This document shows, piece after piece, positions 1-11,843 of a stretch of 36,108 nucleotides of DNA. The DNA comes from Emmonsiellopsis sp. PD_33 (lineage: Eukaryota > Ascomycota > Eurotiomycetes > Onygenales > Ajellomycetaceae): contig JANTQF010000354.1 of NCBI GenBank assembly GCA_032988165.1, forward strand, positions 1 through 36,108. The letters are read 5' to 3'. Numbering within the stretch: position 1 is the first letter of the stretch; the number at the start of each line of letters is the position of its first letter. Both the position numbers and the translations under genes were made by a program. Below the pieces are notes generated by a model. It saw only the letters and a list, made by a program, of their open reading frames with translations. It searched no databases and had not been told where the DNA came from.

Positions 1-756
1 AGAACGAGACACTCAATACACATGTGCGGTGGAAGTAGCATGTAGCAAAAGATGCAACTCTAAACGGATGTGGAAAATGAGATAGCGGAGTCCGATTATA
101 GGCCCATAGAGAAGGGAGCTGGTCATTCGGTGACACAGAAAAAAAAAAAAAAAAAAAGGTCCTAACCCAAGATAAAACTGGGTATTCAACACCATGAGAA
201 TGCAATTGGAAGAAACGGGGTAGCCAGAGAGTTTTTGAATAGAGGTGTGGCGATAGGATAGGGCAGTGGGTTTTTTATTTGTCCAATGCGATCGATCATG
301 ACAGGGGTTTTGCTGTATACAGGCAGAGACTGTCGAGGGGGAAAGAGTATAGATAGGTATATAAAATGATCTTAAAATAGATAGCCGCCCGCTCGAAAAA
401 CAGGGGGATGGGGAACAATTCGACTGTATGAGGAGTTTCATCTTTTCACTATGTAAGGGAAAGAAGCCGCTTCTCTGTATGCAGTAAACAGGCAAGGAAT
501 AAGGAGATATCAAAATGCCACACCAACGTGGTGGGAACGATCACGTTAAGAAAAAGAAAGAAAAAAGACATCCAATGATACTCTCACAGCCCAAAAAAAG
601 GATATCAATGAGAAGGTATATCAGAATGGATAATTAGATAATGTTAGAAAGGAAATAATAGTGAACATCCCATAAATTCATAAAGGCGTTCGGCGGAAAT
701 GGCGTAGATCATGGTTGTAGGTTTTTGAGAGTATGTATGCGTGATTATTCCAGTCG
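1..756. other. 3' flank of the RasGAP gene, no gene seen
   Basis: This stretch lies downstream of the minus-strand RasGAP stop codon. It contains a 19-nt A run at 139-157 and AT-rich, purine-rich sequence. The open frames crossing it translate to low-complexity or homopolymer-driven peptides with no recognisable domain. It probably holds the 3' UTR and terminator of the RasGAP gene. Confidence 0.6.
139..157. repeat. poly-A/T homopolymer run
   Basis: An uninterrupted run of 19 A on the plus strand. It could be a simple slippage tract or the scar of a poly-A tailed insertion. I saw no flanking target-site duplication that would decide between these. Confidence 0.8.
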
Positions 757-3700
757 TCAAATTTCATTTCTAGGTCCAACCTCCCGCGGTTCTCGGAGAT
801 GCAATTGCGACTGAGAAGATTCTTTGTCTTTGTCTTTGATTTTGCGTCTCCTGCCTCCGACAAAGTCGAAGATGCGGTATGTACTCGATATATCCCGTGA
901 CACGCTAGACTGTCTCCCCTTGGGCGTTTCGGAGTATTCAAGAGAATAGGTCGAGGAATTCTTTGAACTATCAGCGCTTTCGCGAGGCTCCGAATATTTG
1001 GGAAGGGAAAACGGGAGTCGTCCCTCCCACGTGGCCGATGCTGAACTCGAGGGGGTATCGTCGTCAGCTTCGTCATTTAAGCTGTGGTCTGTTGATCGGT
1101 GTTGGAAGGGAGGTCGAGGAAAATAGCTCATCGAGTTGCGATTGCTACCAACAACTGCGGCCGCCCCACCACCCATGGCCGTTTCGATGCTCGGGGTATT
1201 CGCTTTGCTTGAACTATCTTCGTAAAACGTTGCCGATTTTTCCATCTGTTCGACGAGCTCCTCCCATTTAAGCTCGAGGTTGCCGCTCGGCAGTTCGGCT
1301 TGTTCTGCTTTGCTCAAGCAATCTCTGGTGCGTTGCTGAAGAGCAACACACCGCTCGTGGAACTTGGTTAGGTTTGGATCTACCTCTGGAAGCTCCGTGA
1401 AGTTATCTGGCACCGAGTCGAGCCACAATGTCACTAGCAACGCAAAACTTCGGGCATGGTCGATAAGAAACGGTAGACTAGGGAACCCTTCGCGTGAGGT
1501 GGGCGGAAGGCGGCCTAAAATCTGGATGGGGGTTGCGTAAGACGGATTGACAATCTGCGTTGGGCGTTCGGCCGGAATCGAGCAAATCGCGTCTACGAAT
1601 TCCCTAAACTCCTTACGGTGAGAGTTAAGGAACTTGTTCATCGGCTCCATCCAAGGTTCTTTATTGCCGAAGGCTGTCATGTTGGCTAATCCTTGAAGAG
1701 CCTTGGCGATAAGAGTGAGGGTGCGTTGGGCGCGTGGTCGAGGATGTTCTGTGACTATGTTAGCCATACCATGGACGCGGAGACTTTTAAGGCCTAGAAA
1801 CAAAGCACAAACCTTTCAATAGGCCAAACAATTTGGGGTTTAAAATTGCAGGGCAGAAGAATCGTAAGAAGAGGAAGCCAGAAACACTGCTGTACTTGAC
1901 AGTTCGGAGAAAGTCACCGTATCGGTCTTCTGCACAGGCGCCAATATGACGGAAGATGTGTCGCAACTCAGGGGGACATCGTGATGCCGATCCTGCAATT
2001 GAGGTCCACACACTGCTTGTCAGAATAATAAGATTCCTCCAGTTTCTTTCTAGATCCTCTGGTCGTTGCACGCGGTTGGGATCAATTTCACAATCCGGAT
2101 CACTCTCATCGATGTCTCTAATCTGGGAACCGATCGTCTCTTCTAGGAATTCTTGCCCTAACCGGCGCATATGCAAGTCCAATGCCTTGGTCAATAGAGA
2201 ATTTCCTCTAAAGAGTAAATTAACTTCGACGGTAGCCGACCTTCCCAGATCACGGACTAGAACTTCTCTTTCCTGACCAGATTCATATGAATCGTTGGAG
2301 TGGATTCGACTGGTGTATCTCAGTCGACTGACCGAGGACTCCTGGTGGATACCATCGATTTCATCCTCGACCAAGGCCATGATCCACTCGCCGGCTTGAC
2401 CAGACACTTGAAATATATCCAGAAGCGTTTCTGATAGAGGTCTAAGCTCCGCGGGCACAACCTGGGCAAGTTGAATTGTAAGACCGTTCGCGAAGGAATG
2501 TATTAGTTCAGACATTGCAGCGTAGTCCTGCGACATCAATACGACCGTTTCTTCCAGTTGAACCTTCATTAACATTTCTCCAGCTTGCTGTTCTTTGTCG
2601 TCGAGTATCGGCCACCATTTTTCCGTCCCAACGCCAGGTTCTAGGTCATCCAGGCGCAAGTCGATTTTACCATAGGTCGCATCGTGTGAAGAGATTTCAA
2701 GATCCCCAACCGTCATGGGACTAGCTTCACCTTGATTGAGCGAATAAGGTCCATGGGTGACAAGGGTCCAATCCTTCTGGGTTGGGCTAAGAGATTTAAC
2801 GATGACTGACGCGCTTGACAAAACCGGTGGGAGATCATGGAAACTGAAGTCTTCTCGCCAGAAGGGAGTGGAGGTGGCATTCTTCGCGGCAGTTTTTGCT
2901 CGAATTTCTCCGTCTAACAAAACCTCCGCGTAATATTCGCCCGCAGCTGGGTTTTTCGTTGGGAGTTTTGCCGTACCTGTTTGGCCCTTGACAATCTTCT
3001 TATTCTTAGGTGGGTCATTTTCTTCTTTAAGAGGTGCGGTCATCTTGGCCTCGATGATTCGTACAGTCAATAATCGTTCGATCCGGAACATGTCGGTTAT
3101 GGGCGTTGAGTGTGGCGTTGATAAAGCCTGACTCCGAGAATCATCGTTGGCGGAGTATTGTTCAGGGCCGTATAATTCCGGAATCGTAAAGGCTCGTAAT
3201 AGTACGAACCAAACCTCAAAGAGAATACGGGTCTCGAATGACAGGTATATCGGTCGCGTTGTCACCTCTGCTCCAGCGTGAGCGGTATATTGAGGGTATA
3301 TAGCAATGCAGAACTCGTCCTCGAGGACAGAAGGTTCCAATTGCTGAATAGCACAGCGGGAGAGTTGGGAGAGTTGGATGAAATGTACAGGTGTGATATC
3401 TGACTCGGGGAAAATCTTAACATGGCCGTTTTCTTGCAAGGAGCAGCTCACTTTTCGCCACGAAGGAGACAAGGCACGCTGTTGTTTGAACGTAGATATC
3501 CTTGTTGGCGCCGTGGGAAGGTGCACTCCAGCCGCACTGGGTTTATCCCACAGAAGCATTTTCCCCACTTTGATGATTGCGGCATCCCTCTGCACGGTGC
3601 TTTCGGAGTTTCTTCTGCGGTCTGCGACTCGGCGTTCGCCAATGGCAACAGCCTGTGGTTTGGTCATCTTATTTTGAACTCCCTTTGGGCGGATAGGTTG

Positions 3701-4651
3701 CCAGCAAAGCAGAGCTGCGAGCCAAGAATCGAAGGTTTCGTTGACCTGAGGCCGTAGCTGAATGCCCAGGGCAGATGAATGTGTTGACACGCTAAGGTAC
3801 GCGCTCTGGGCTTCGGTGTCGTACAGCGTTCGAACGTGGCATCCGCGGAGATCTGGGATCAGAGTCTTGGCGAGGGCTGGCTCCCCTTTAGCCTGATATA
3901 TAAGGCTTCCATTGCCAACGTTGATAGCACAGTACCCCGAAGTCCAAGCAGCTGTGGCGGATGTGCGGAAATATAGTATGCCATGCATCCTACCACACGT
4001 TGTTTTCATCAATTGCAATATTTTTGAGGAATCAGTGTTCAGCAGCGGAGATCCAATTGCAACATCGGGGCGTGAAGGTAGCGATGTCCCCACAGGCGGG
4101 GGTTTGACCAATCGTCGTTGGTGGGAGGGCGATTGGATTATAGAAGGATACCCGATTGATCCAATGGAGTCTTCCGAAGTTTTGGAATTCGGAGGGGAGG
4201 AGGTGTTGAGAGAACCCAGTCGATTCCGCGTCCTGTTGAGGAAATGTGGGGATATTTCGCTCCTTTGGTCTTCCAATGTAGTTGTCTTCGCCCTAGCCCT
4301 CACACTTCTCGGTTCCGATGGAAGAGGCACGTCGTCCTCGTCGCCCGCAGAATAGAATGGCGCGAACTCACGTCGCTTGTCTCGAGGTTTCGTGCGAATC
4401 GTCGCGCGTGGAGAGGTAGTTGTGCTTGGCGAAAGGTACTCTGCATCGGATAACGAGGAATTATTCGCAGGATCTGTTGGAGAATCGGGAGTAACGGTTC
4501 GAATGGTTGTGTCTTGAAAATTGTCAGGATATACTATCCCATGACGATCCTTGGAAGAGGATTTTTTACTTGGTCTCCGCTCTATTGGACGGCTGTAGCT
4601 CTCTTGACGGGTGGAGTTCCGCTTGAACCCATTGCGACGCTCCGACTCCAT
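757..4651 (-). CDS. BUD2: Ras GTPase-activating protein, Bud2/Cla2 type (PH-like, C2, RasGAP)
   Basis: Two exons, 4651-1813 and 1748-757, give 1276 aa. The 64-nt intron (1812-1749) has a CTAAC branch point and a CACAG acceptor; splicing restores LLKEHPRPRAQRT, the continuous family sequence. An in-frame TGA lies three codons upstream of the ATG. Domains: a disordered Ser/Arg-rich N-terminus (about 1-210); a PH-like region (about 213-325); a C2-like region (about 520-625); and a RasGAP domain (about 730-990) with LFRGN, giving arginine finger R815, and the hallmark FLRFFCPAILNP. The tail is Ser-rich and then basic. By family it stimulates GTP hydrolysis on a Rsr1/Bud1-like GTPase at the cortex, helping to place polarity and growth sites. 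The PH-C2-RasGAP order fits Bud2 better than Ira or Gap1 types, but the specific substrate is inferred. Confidence 0.88.
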
Positions 4652-5337
4652 ATTTCCCGTATTCCCTCAACTACACACCGGCGTCCACACAGGTTTATCG
4701 GGGATCAGGAGGCATAAACGAGCGGAGGCAAGAAAACGACGCTGTGTTGAAGAGGCGTACAGACGATGTGTACACAAAGCGTCGATCGCCGGAAGTAGGT
4801 CACGCAGGTGTCAGCAAACTTCGATCCTGGCGGCACAATCAAAGGCCCAGGTATCTTCTTTCACCCAGGGACAAGAAATCAGTGAGCGGCGAAACGAATG
4901 GTGGCACATCGGTCGAGTGGTAAGCGGGGGTTGTGGTGATGGATCGGAGCGGATATATCAAGTGCTTGGCTTCGAACTAATTCGGTCGAATATGGCTAAA
5001 ACAGACAGACGTGCAACGAACGTGCAAACTGGGCGATAGGATCTGAATCTGCGGCCATCAAACGCATCATTAGTATCTCGATGCGTAGGAAGTGGAAATG
5101 CGCCGCAAGAGAGAGCCGAGAATGGCAGGCGGGGGAGGAGAAAACGGAGGGAGGCCAAACCCAAAGGTATGTGGGTAAGTATGGACGGCGTGTTGACAAC
5201 GACGAATAGTCCAATCGGGCAGCCCTCAACGTTCCCAGAATTGCCAACCAACCGGGACGGGCATCCCCCAGCGGTATGGTCGAGTACGTACCGGAGAGCG
5301 AGTGGCAGTCAATGGAGCCGCAACAGCAGGACGGACG

Positions 5338-5398
5338 GCAGGGAAGTGGGATAGACGGGGGGGAAGGGGGAAAGGGGAAGGGAAGCCAGCAGAGGCGG
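5338..5398 (+). repeat. G-rich purine tract
   Basis: A run of closely spaced G blocks (GGG to GGGGGGG, separated by short A-containing spacers) on the plus strand, upstream of the minus-strand RasGAP gene. Fungal promoters often carry a pyrimidine-rich strand, and relative to that gene this tract is C/T-rich. The spacing of the G blocks would also allow a quadruplex. Function is not shown. Confidence 0.5.
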
Positions 5399-5473
5399 AT
5401 ATCCAAGAACAAAAGCAGACAGCAGCACGAGCACGGCAGCGGAGGAGGAGGGCTGGACAGCCAGACGGAACCG

Positions 5474-6813
5474 CCAATGGCCGGGAGCGAGGGCGGGTGG
5501 TTGATCTGGCGGGATGGCGGTGGTTGAGTTTGGAGTCTGGGAGAAGTCGGCCGTGGTGGTTGGTGACGATCGACTTCCAAGGCTGCAGAACCCGCCGCGC
5601 CGTACCGTGCGGGTTCCGTACGCCGCGCTAGCCCCGTTGGGCAGGCGGCGGCGGCGGGCGGCCAATGGCAGCGCGTTATTTCGCCGCCGGCTGGTATTGC
5701 GCTGGTACCGTGGTATTGAGCCTCCCCCTCACCTGGATTGTCTCTCCATCTCGGTCAACATGTATCTATTTACTAATTACTCTGCACTCTGCACTTGGTC
5801 GTGCTGCCCGCTGCTCCTCTGCATGTTGCGCATACTAGCCTCCTGACTACTCCGTACACCCTGCTGGCACTGCTAGGTAGTCCCCAGCTGCCAGGCACAG
5901 GACAATCCCGCTGCACACTGCTGCACGGTGTCTCTCCCCCCTAAATATATAGATCCCAGTGTGAAAACACATACATGCGCTGCGTATCCATGTCACCAGC
6001 AGGTACGAAGTCCGGGCAGCGGAGATGGGCTTACGGGTGTTTGCCCTGGTAATTCCCCTGCCACTAGTTCCTCATCCCCGGCCTGATGTGCTTGGCCCAT
6101 GCCTCCTCTCGCATAACTACTACCATATTACTAACTTATTATTGATATCATACCTAGGTAGGTACCTGGGTAACAATCACCTCAGGCTGGATGTAGTTAG
6201 TCTGGGAGGGCAGATAAAGTCCAGATGAACGGACAAGAGTCAAGAGCAGAGATGTACGCATAAACTCTGCCACCCACCCCTTCCAGGGCATTAATGCCTC
6301 TCTCGTCCCTGTTTGTCTGTCTCTGCGGCTGTGGCGGGCCAAGCAACAAGTCTCCTCGTGGACCTCAGGCTCGGCTCTGGGGAAATTTGGAGCGGTCATC
6401 TGACTCGTCTTATGTAAGTCATCGGCTTGGCGGTTCCAGCGCCGTTTTCCAGAACGCGCTACACCCTGTTTGGCCAAGCGGCGAATGGCACCCGTCGTCC
6501 TCGGCCTCTGATTGGCCCCCGCCCTGTGTCGTCGCGTGCTGGATTATGTCATCGCCAGGCCCACCCCAGGCCCACTCTTGGCACTTGCCCTGGATGCTGA
6601 TCCTGTGGAAGTTTCCTCGACCATTTGGAAATTTGGCATTGATAAGGCTTGTTCCTGAGCTGATGACGGGACAAAGGATCGAATCTTGCTGCCGGACTCC
6701 CTGTCGTGAAGCAGTCCCAGCATGGCCGCAGACTATGGATCCCGTTTGATTGAAATATGTATCGCCGGCTGGGCTTTGGTTGCGATATGTCGCCATCTCC
6801 GCCCACGGCCAAT
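5474..6813. promoter_or_regulatory. scattered CCAAT boxes in the divergent promoter
   Basis: Four CCAAT pentamers occur: 5474-5478, 5662-5666, 6511-6515 (as ATTGG) and 6809-6813. CCAAT is the core recognised by the heterotrimeric CBF/NF-Y (Hap) complex in ascomycetes. Pentamers are common by chance, so only their presence between two divergent genes is notable; binding is not shown. Confidence 0.3.
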
Positions 6814-7939
6814 GCGACGCTATTTATCCACGCCTGTACAGTAATGCCGGCATGAGCTCGACAAAGGTTGACAAATAACCCGCAGATAAACGCGTCAACA
6901 TGAACTGGCTCAACTCTACGCAGCTGCTCTTTCATGCCCCCGAGCTGGCGATGCAGGGGTGCATAATGAACGGCAAATGAACCCGCTCCCGGCATGCAGC
7001 ACTGACCCCTGCTTGCGAGGCTATTTTCAATGGTATGTATGCGTCCTTCTTCTATTGATGTTTCGGAACAAATTCCTGTCTGCTTAGAAACTATCCGTAG
7101 CCTGGCTGGGTATTGCGGTCCTGGCGTAAGCTCCTTGCTGGGAAATGTGCGCTTCGAAGAAATTCCTTGCAGCCAAACATCTCATGTTTACCGCTCCTAA
7201 TCCGCAGACCGAGAATTATCCAAATTCTGCGAAGACCAAGAAATAGTTAAAAAAAGGAATCAAAACCAGAAATGGGAGGTTGGTAGCATTTGTTCTTCCG
7301 TCCTACTCCGTATGCTGCTCCCTCTAAAGCACAGTGCGTTCTTCGATGGTTCGGAATTTTATATTCCTCACGAATCTCCAAAAAAAACTGTGTCAGGGTT
7401 GACACGAGGTGCTTTGTTCTAGAAAGGAGACCCTGATCTATATTAGAGTCAGAATATTGCTTCCTCCACGTGTGGTTTCATGAGTGAATCATATACAGCA
7501 ATTACTAGTACTTTGTCAGGAAATGTAGACCTAGCTACTAATTCTTATCACAAACATATTTAGCTCAAGTTGTCTGGCAGCCTGTAGTCGACCTTGGAAA
7601 TCAGGGTCTAGTTGATATTTGCTGCCAAAACCTAGATTGGACATGCTTTTAAACTCCATGTTGGATGGTCAAGCTCGCCTGATGTTGACGGGCGGGTCTT
7701 GTGGGCAAGCCCGCAAGTCACATGTCCACCCACAAGGTTCCAGTCCCGTCCTATGTCATCATCCTCCAACGAACTTCCCCGGCCTCAACCTCCAAGCTTC
7801 CTCTGGCTCCTCATGTGCTGCAACCACCAACCACGCCTGGCCCAACACTGTTATATGCCGAAGAAATGGTGCAAGAACTAACCCCTCAGCACAAACTCTT
7901 GGTGTGGGAATATTCAGACCTCGCGAACTCCTTTTAATC

Positions 7940-10883
7940 ATGACCTCCAACCTGCTCTCCCGCTTCCTTCCCACCAACAGCACCACCTCCCCCTCCATAT
8001 ACGAAACCATCAAGCAACACGACGCGGATTCAGACTCTGATCTCGAGGAGCGGTCCGGGATGGCTGTGGATGAAGAAAATCTTGGGGCCCGATTTGAAGA
8101 CTACGAGCTAGAAGAGGCGTTGGCGACGGCCGCGTCCGAAACACAGTCCACTACACAGAGCACCCCATTTCTTCAAACGCCCCGGAGGCCCTCGGGAGGG
8201 TTTTTGGGCAAATCTAAGACTACGGGAAAGTCTGATCGGCATAGATGGGCGAGTTCGTCCCCGAGAACGGTCGATGACGATGATGACGATGTTCCTGCCT
8301 CCTTGCTCGTTGAAGGCGATGACGATGAAGTCGGTGCCCAACGCCTTGCTCCTCCTCCTCCTCCAACGCGCCCCGCACGAGATCATGATGAACCGGCTCC
8401 CGGGCCGTCCGCTGAAGAAACTCGAAATCGATGGGATAGGGCGAGAGAACACCAGCCATTACACCCCATCCCTCCCCAATTAGTGCCCGTTGGCAGAGGA
8501 ACAAATGGGCAACGTCATGGCATTGTGTCCGATCCTAAAGACAAGGCGATGTGGAGATGGGCGAATGTGGAGAACCTGGATAACTTTCTGGCGGACGTTT
8601 ATGATTACTTCCAAGGAAATGGGATTCAGTCAATACTCCTTAGTCGGTTTCTGTATCTCCTGTGAGTTCGGGGCCCTTTTTCACACACCATTTTAGGGCG
8701 CTGGATGAACTGACAAAATCTAACAACTCTTTAGAACTTTGGCATTTGTAGTGGGGTTTACGGTTTTCCTGACCAGCTGTATCGATTATCGAAGCGTGCC
8801 CCATAGTAAGACCATGTCTGAAATAGTGGTACCGCAATGTGTTCGCAAAATGTCCGCTTTCCCGACTTTCTGCCTTTGGCTGTTCATGATTTTCTGGATC
8901 TATCAGGTTATCCAGTACATTTTGGATATTCGAAGGCTCTGTAACATGCACGATTTCTACCGGTATCTTCTCGGCATTTCAAATGCAGACATACAATCTA
9001 TATCCTGGCAGGAAATCGTGTGGAGGTTGATGGCGCTGCGCGACGCTAACCCTTCAACGGCTCATGCTGTGTCTGCGAAACACAAAAAGTTTCTGGGCAG
9101 TCAGTCAAAACAACGAATGGATGCCCATGATATTGCCAATCGTCTGATGAGGAAGGACAATTACCTCATTGCACTCTTCAACAAGGATATACTAGATCTT
9201 ACATTGCCCATTCCCTTCCTTAAGAATCGGCAGATCTTCTCGCGGACTATGGAATGGAACCTCCACCTCTGCATTCTTGATTATGTGTTTAATAGCCAGG
9301 GGCAGGTCCGACCGATTTTTCTCAAAGACACTCACCGAAGAGCTCTGAGCGAGGGTTTACGAAGGCGGTTTATAATAAGCGGACTTTTGAATATATTTAT
9401 TTCACCCTTCTTTTTCGCCTACTGTATGGCGTATTATTTCTTCCGAAATTTCCTCGAGTTCCAAAAGAACCCCGCCCAGATTGGCTCCCGTCAATATACC
9501 CCCTTGGCGGAGTGGAAGTTTCGCGAATTCAATGAGCTTCGACATCTTTTTCAGCGTCGAATCAACATGTCCTATCCGTTTGCATCGCGGTATGTTGATC
9601 AATTCCCGAAGGACAAGACTGTTCAGATAGGCCGTTTTGTAGGCCTTATTGCCGGTGCAGTGGGCGCGGTTCTTGCAGTCGCCTCCGTTGTTGACCCGGA
9701 GCTGTTCCTCGGTTTTGAAATCACCCACGAGCGAACAGTACTCTTCTATCTTGGCGTGTGTGGAAGTATTTGGGCCATTGCCCGGGGCATTGTGCCCGAA
9801 GAAAGCTTGGTTTTCGATCCCGAATACGCTCTTCAAGAAGTTACAGATTTCACTCACTACCAGCCGGCTCACTGGCAGGGGAAACTACATAGCGACGAAG
9901 TCAAACGGGAGTTCGCTGTGCTCTATCAAATGAAGCTGGTTATTTTCGTCGAGGAGGTCCTAAGCATCATTCTGGTACCGTTTGTGCTATGGTTTAGCCT
10001 TCCGAAATGTAGTGAACGCATCATCGATTTCTTCCGCGAATTCACCGTCCACGTTGACGGAGTTGGTTATGTTTGTTCATTTGCCGTGTTCGATTTCAGG
10101 AAGGGAACCAACATCATCCCACAGAATCAAGATGGCCGCCAAGGAACCCATGGCGCACAACCAGATCTTCGAGGCGATTATTTCTCAACAAAAGACGGGA
10201 AAATGCTCGCCTCGTATTACGGCTTCTTGGATAACTACGGCAATAATCCACGGCCGGGTGCTCCTTATCCTCCAAATAGGCGCCGCTTCCACCCTCCACC
10301 TTCATTTCCCGCTCTTGCATCTCCCACCTTCATGGGCGACGGAAACTATCCTGGTGCCGCTCGCCATAACCGGTGGGATCAGCCACAAACACGTTCTACC
10401 ATCCGCCCAACTCAATTGGCAGGCCAAGCAGCCCAACACCCCATAGCGCCCCGAACGCCTCGATTTGGCGCCACGGCCGCACATAACTCCCCACTTCCTT
10501 CCATCCTACTAGATCCCCATCACCAGCCATCCACCTCCGGCTTCCGCTCTGTTCATCGCAATGCAACACAATCACGGTACAGGCCATCACGGCAGACGCA
10601 TCCGATGACAGACAAAATCCGAGACGACGAGAAACCCCCGAATACTGGCCTTGGGGGCCTCGCCCAAGAGCCATCGAACCTGACGACGGAATCTTCCGTC
10701 CCCGCCACAGATGATAGCCATATGGAGGAGTCGTGGCGGATGAATCTAGCTGGGGAGGTAGAAGGCGACACTGACGAGGAAGATATTCAGGATGTCGTTG
10801 GTGGGGGAGGTGTGCTTGGGCTGATTCACCAATTCCAGAAAGTGAATAATGAAGGCCGTGGCGCAGCGGGGGTGGGCCTGTAG
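7940..10883 (+). CDS. atg9: autophagy-related protein 9 (lipid scramblase)
   Basis: Two exons, 7940-8661 and 8735-10883, give 956 aa. The 73-nt intron has GTGAGT, a CTAAC branch and a TTTAG acceptor, and splicing joins LYLL to TLAFVVGF. Atg9 is the multispanning scramblase of Golgi-derived vesicles that seeds the phagophore and moves lipids delivered by Atg2. The acidic, Ser-rich N-terminus (about 1-210) is cytosolic and starts MTSNLLSRFLP as in fungal orthologues. Membrane segments lie near 242-262, 281-304, 451-478, 542-566, 585-603 and 641-665. Core family sequences present include NYLIALFNKDIL, FFREFTVHVDGVGY and KDGKMLASYYGFL. The tail after about 740 is disordered, Pro/His/Arg-rich and ends acidic. 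The frame stays open about 320 bases upstream of this ATG, but that part lacks family similarity. Confidence 0.96.
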
Positions 10884-11843
10884 GAGGGAGGTCTGCCCTC
10901 TCCTGTGCCTATTTCAATAGAAGGAGGGCGCTTCAACAATGTTCTCCAGCCCATGGCAATCGTTGCAATGTCTATTATCTGTCAGCGCTCTGCTATCCCT
11001 CCCGTCCATTTATCTCGTCTTCTATCTCATCCCAGCTCTCCCGCGATGGATATATGTCGACCACCCTGGCAGGCCCCGCCACACTCCGAAACCGACATAT
11101 ATATCCCTTATCTTTTCACATCTTGCACTGGCCAAATATCCCTGGCATTTTCTTTTTTGTCTATACACGCGGAATCTCTCAGGGCTAAACTCTGGAGTTA
11201 TGCTTAGCGTTATTTGAATCTAAAGGACTCGCACATAACCCTATATAGAACTTTTGGGGGGGATCAGGAGTCATGGAACCCAGAGGGCGAACCGGGAGTT
11301 TTCTATTTTTTAATATATATTTTAGAATCGGTGTTTATGGCCAAATACATACACTTATTATATGCTAATGATGCTAATAAGAAACTGTATCATGTCCCTG
11401 AGTCTGAGGTGCATAAATATTGCACAGCACTGTCCTAATTTATGCAGTTCCAGGGTTATGCGCACGGCCCCACTGAACCCCAGACTTTGCCCAAACAATC
11501 CTAGCTGCTGACTAAAAGTGACTGCGGCTCATCTGGCCGACATCTGCCACCAGCTCCGACTGTTGGACAGCATCGACTCTGACCCGTCCTCGGCCACGGT
11601 CTTTTCTCATCTTTGTCACACGGCGAGTTTATCGTCGTGCAATGGACCGGCCTTGAACGCCCAGGCATATCCATCGTTGTTGACAATTGATCCCGATTCG
11701 AGTCCCTCCTTTCTCCCGCTCCGCCCCCCTGGACGGCACAAGCTAAACACATGCCAAACTTTACCTCCCAGACTATATACCCCCTTTCCCCCATCCGTGA
11801 ACGGCGGCGGCGAAATTCTCCATCATTCGTTATTTAAACAATC
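10884..11843. other. intergenic region between atg9 and the mannosidase gene
   Basis: This 960-bp head-to-tail spacer carries the atg9 3' UTR/terminator and then the mannosidase promoter. It becomes pyrimidine-rich (CTCC/CCCTTT blocks) from about 11690 to 11810, as is common just upstream of fungal start codons. The short open frames have no recognisable domain. Confidence 0.6.

Larger units (their letters stand above)
4652..7939. other. long divergent intergenic region between RasGAP and atg9
   Basis: About 3.3 kb separates two genes transcribed away from each other. The RasGAP-proximal part (about 5000-5700) is GC- and purine-rich on the plus strand; the atg9-proximal part (about 7000-7900) is closer to AT-balanced. 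Overlapping open frames on both strands translate to Pro/Arg/Ser-rich or unrecognisable peptides without domains, so I call no gene. It probably holds both promoters and long 5' leaders. I cannot exclude a 5' UTR intron or a non-coding transcript. Confidence 0.6.

Noticed and set aside
13..513. 166-codon minus-strand open frame
   Set aside because: It runs through the 19-nt A/T homopolymer (a poly-Phe stretch) and shows no domain or coding-like composition; treated as 3' flank.
1787..1803. 19-nt GT...AG gap as the RasGAP intron
   Set aside because: Too short for a spliceosomal intron; the 64-nt intron with a CTAAC branch restores the conserved sequence.
4958..5665. Several overlapping Pro/Ser/Cys-rich minus-strand and Arg/Gly-rich plus-strand frames
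   Set aside because: They arise from G- and C-rich promoter sequence, overlap one another in many frames and have no recognisable domain.
6154..6995. Overlapping 107-, 125- and 148-codon minus-strand frames
   Set aside because: They are mutually overlapping and unrecognisable, with no splice pattern that joins them into a domain.
11685..11720. ATTCGAGTCCC stretch resembling a tRNA B box
   Set aside because: The flanking bases do not pair into a T stem, and no A box or acceptor stem is found at tRNA spacing.
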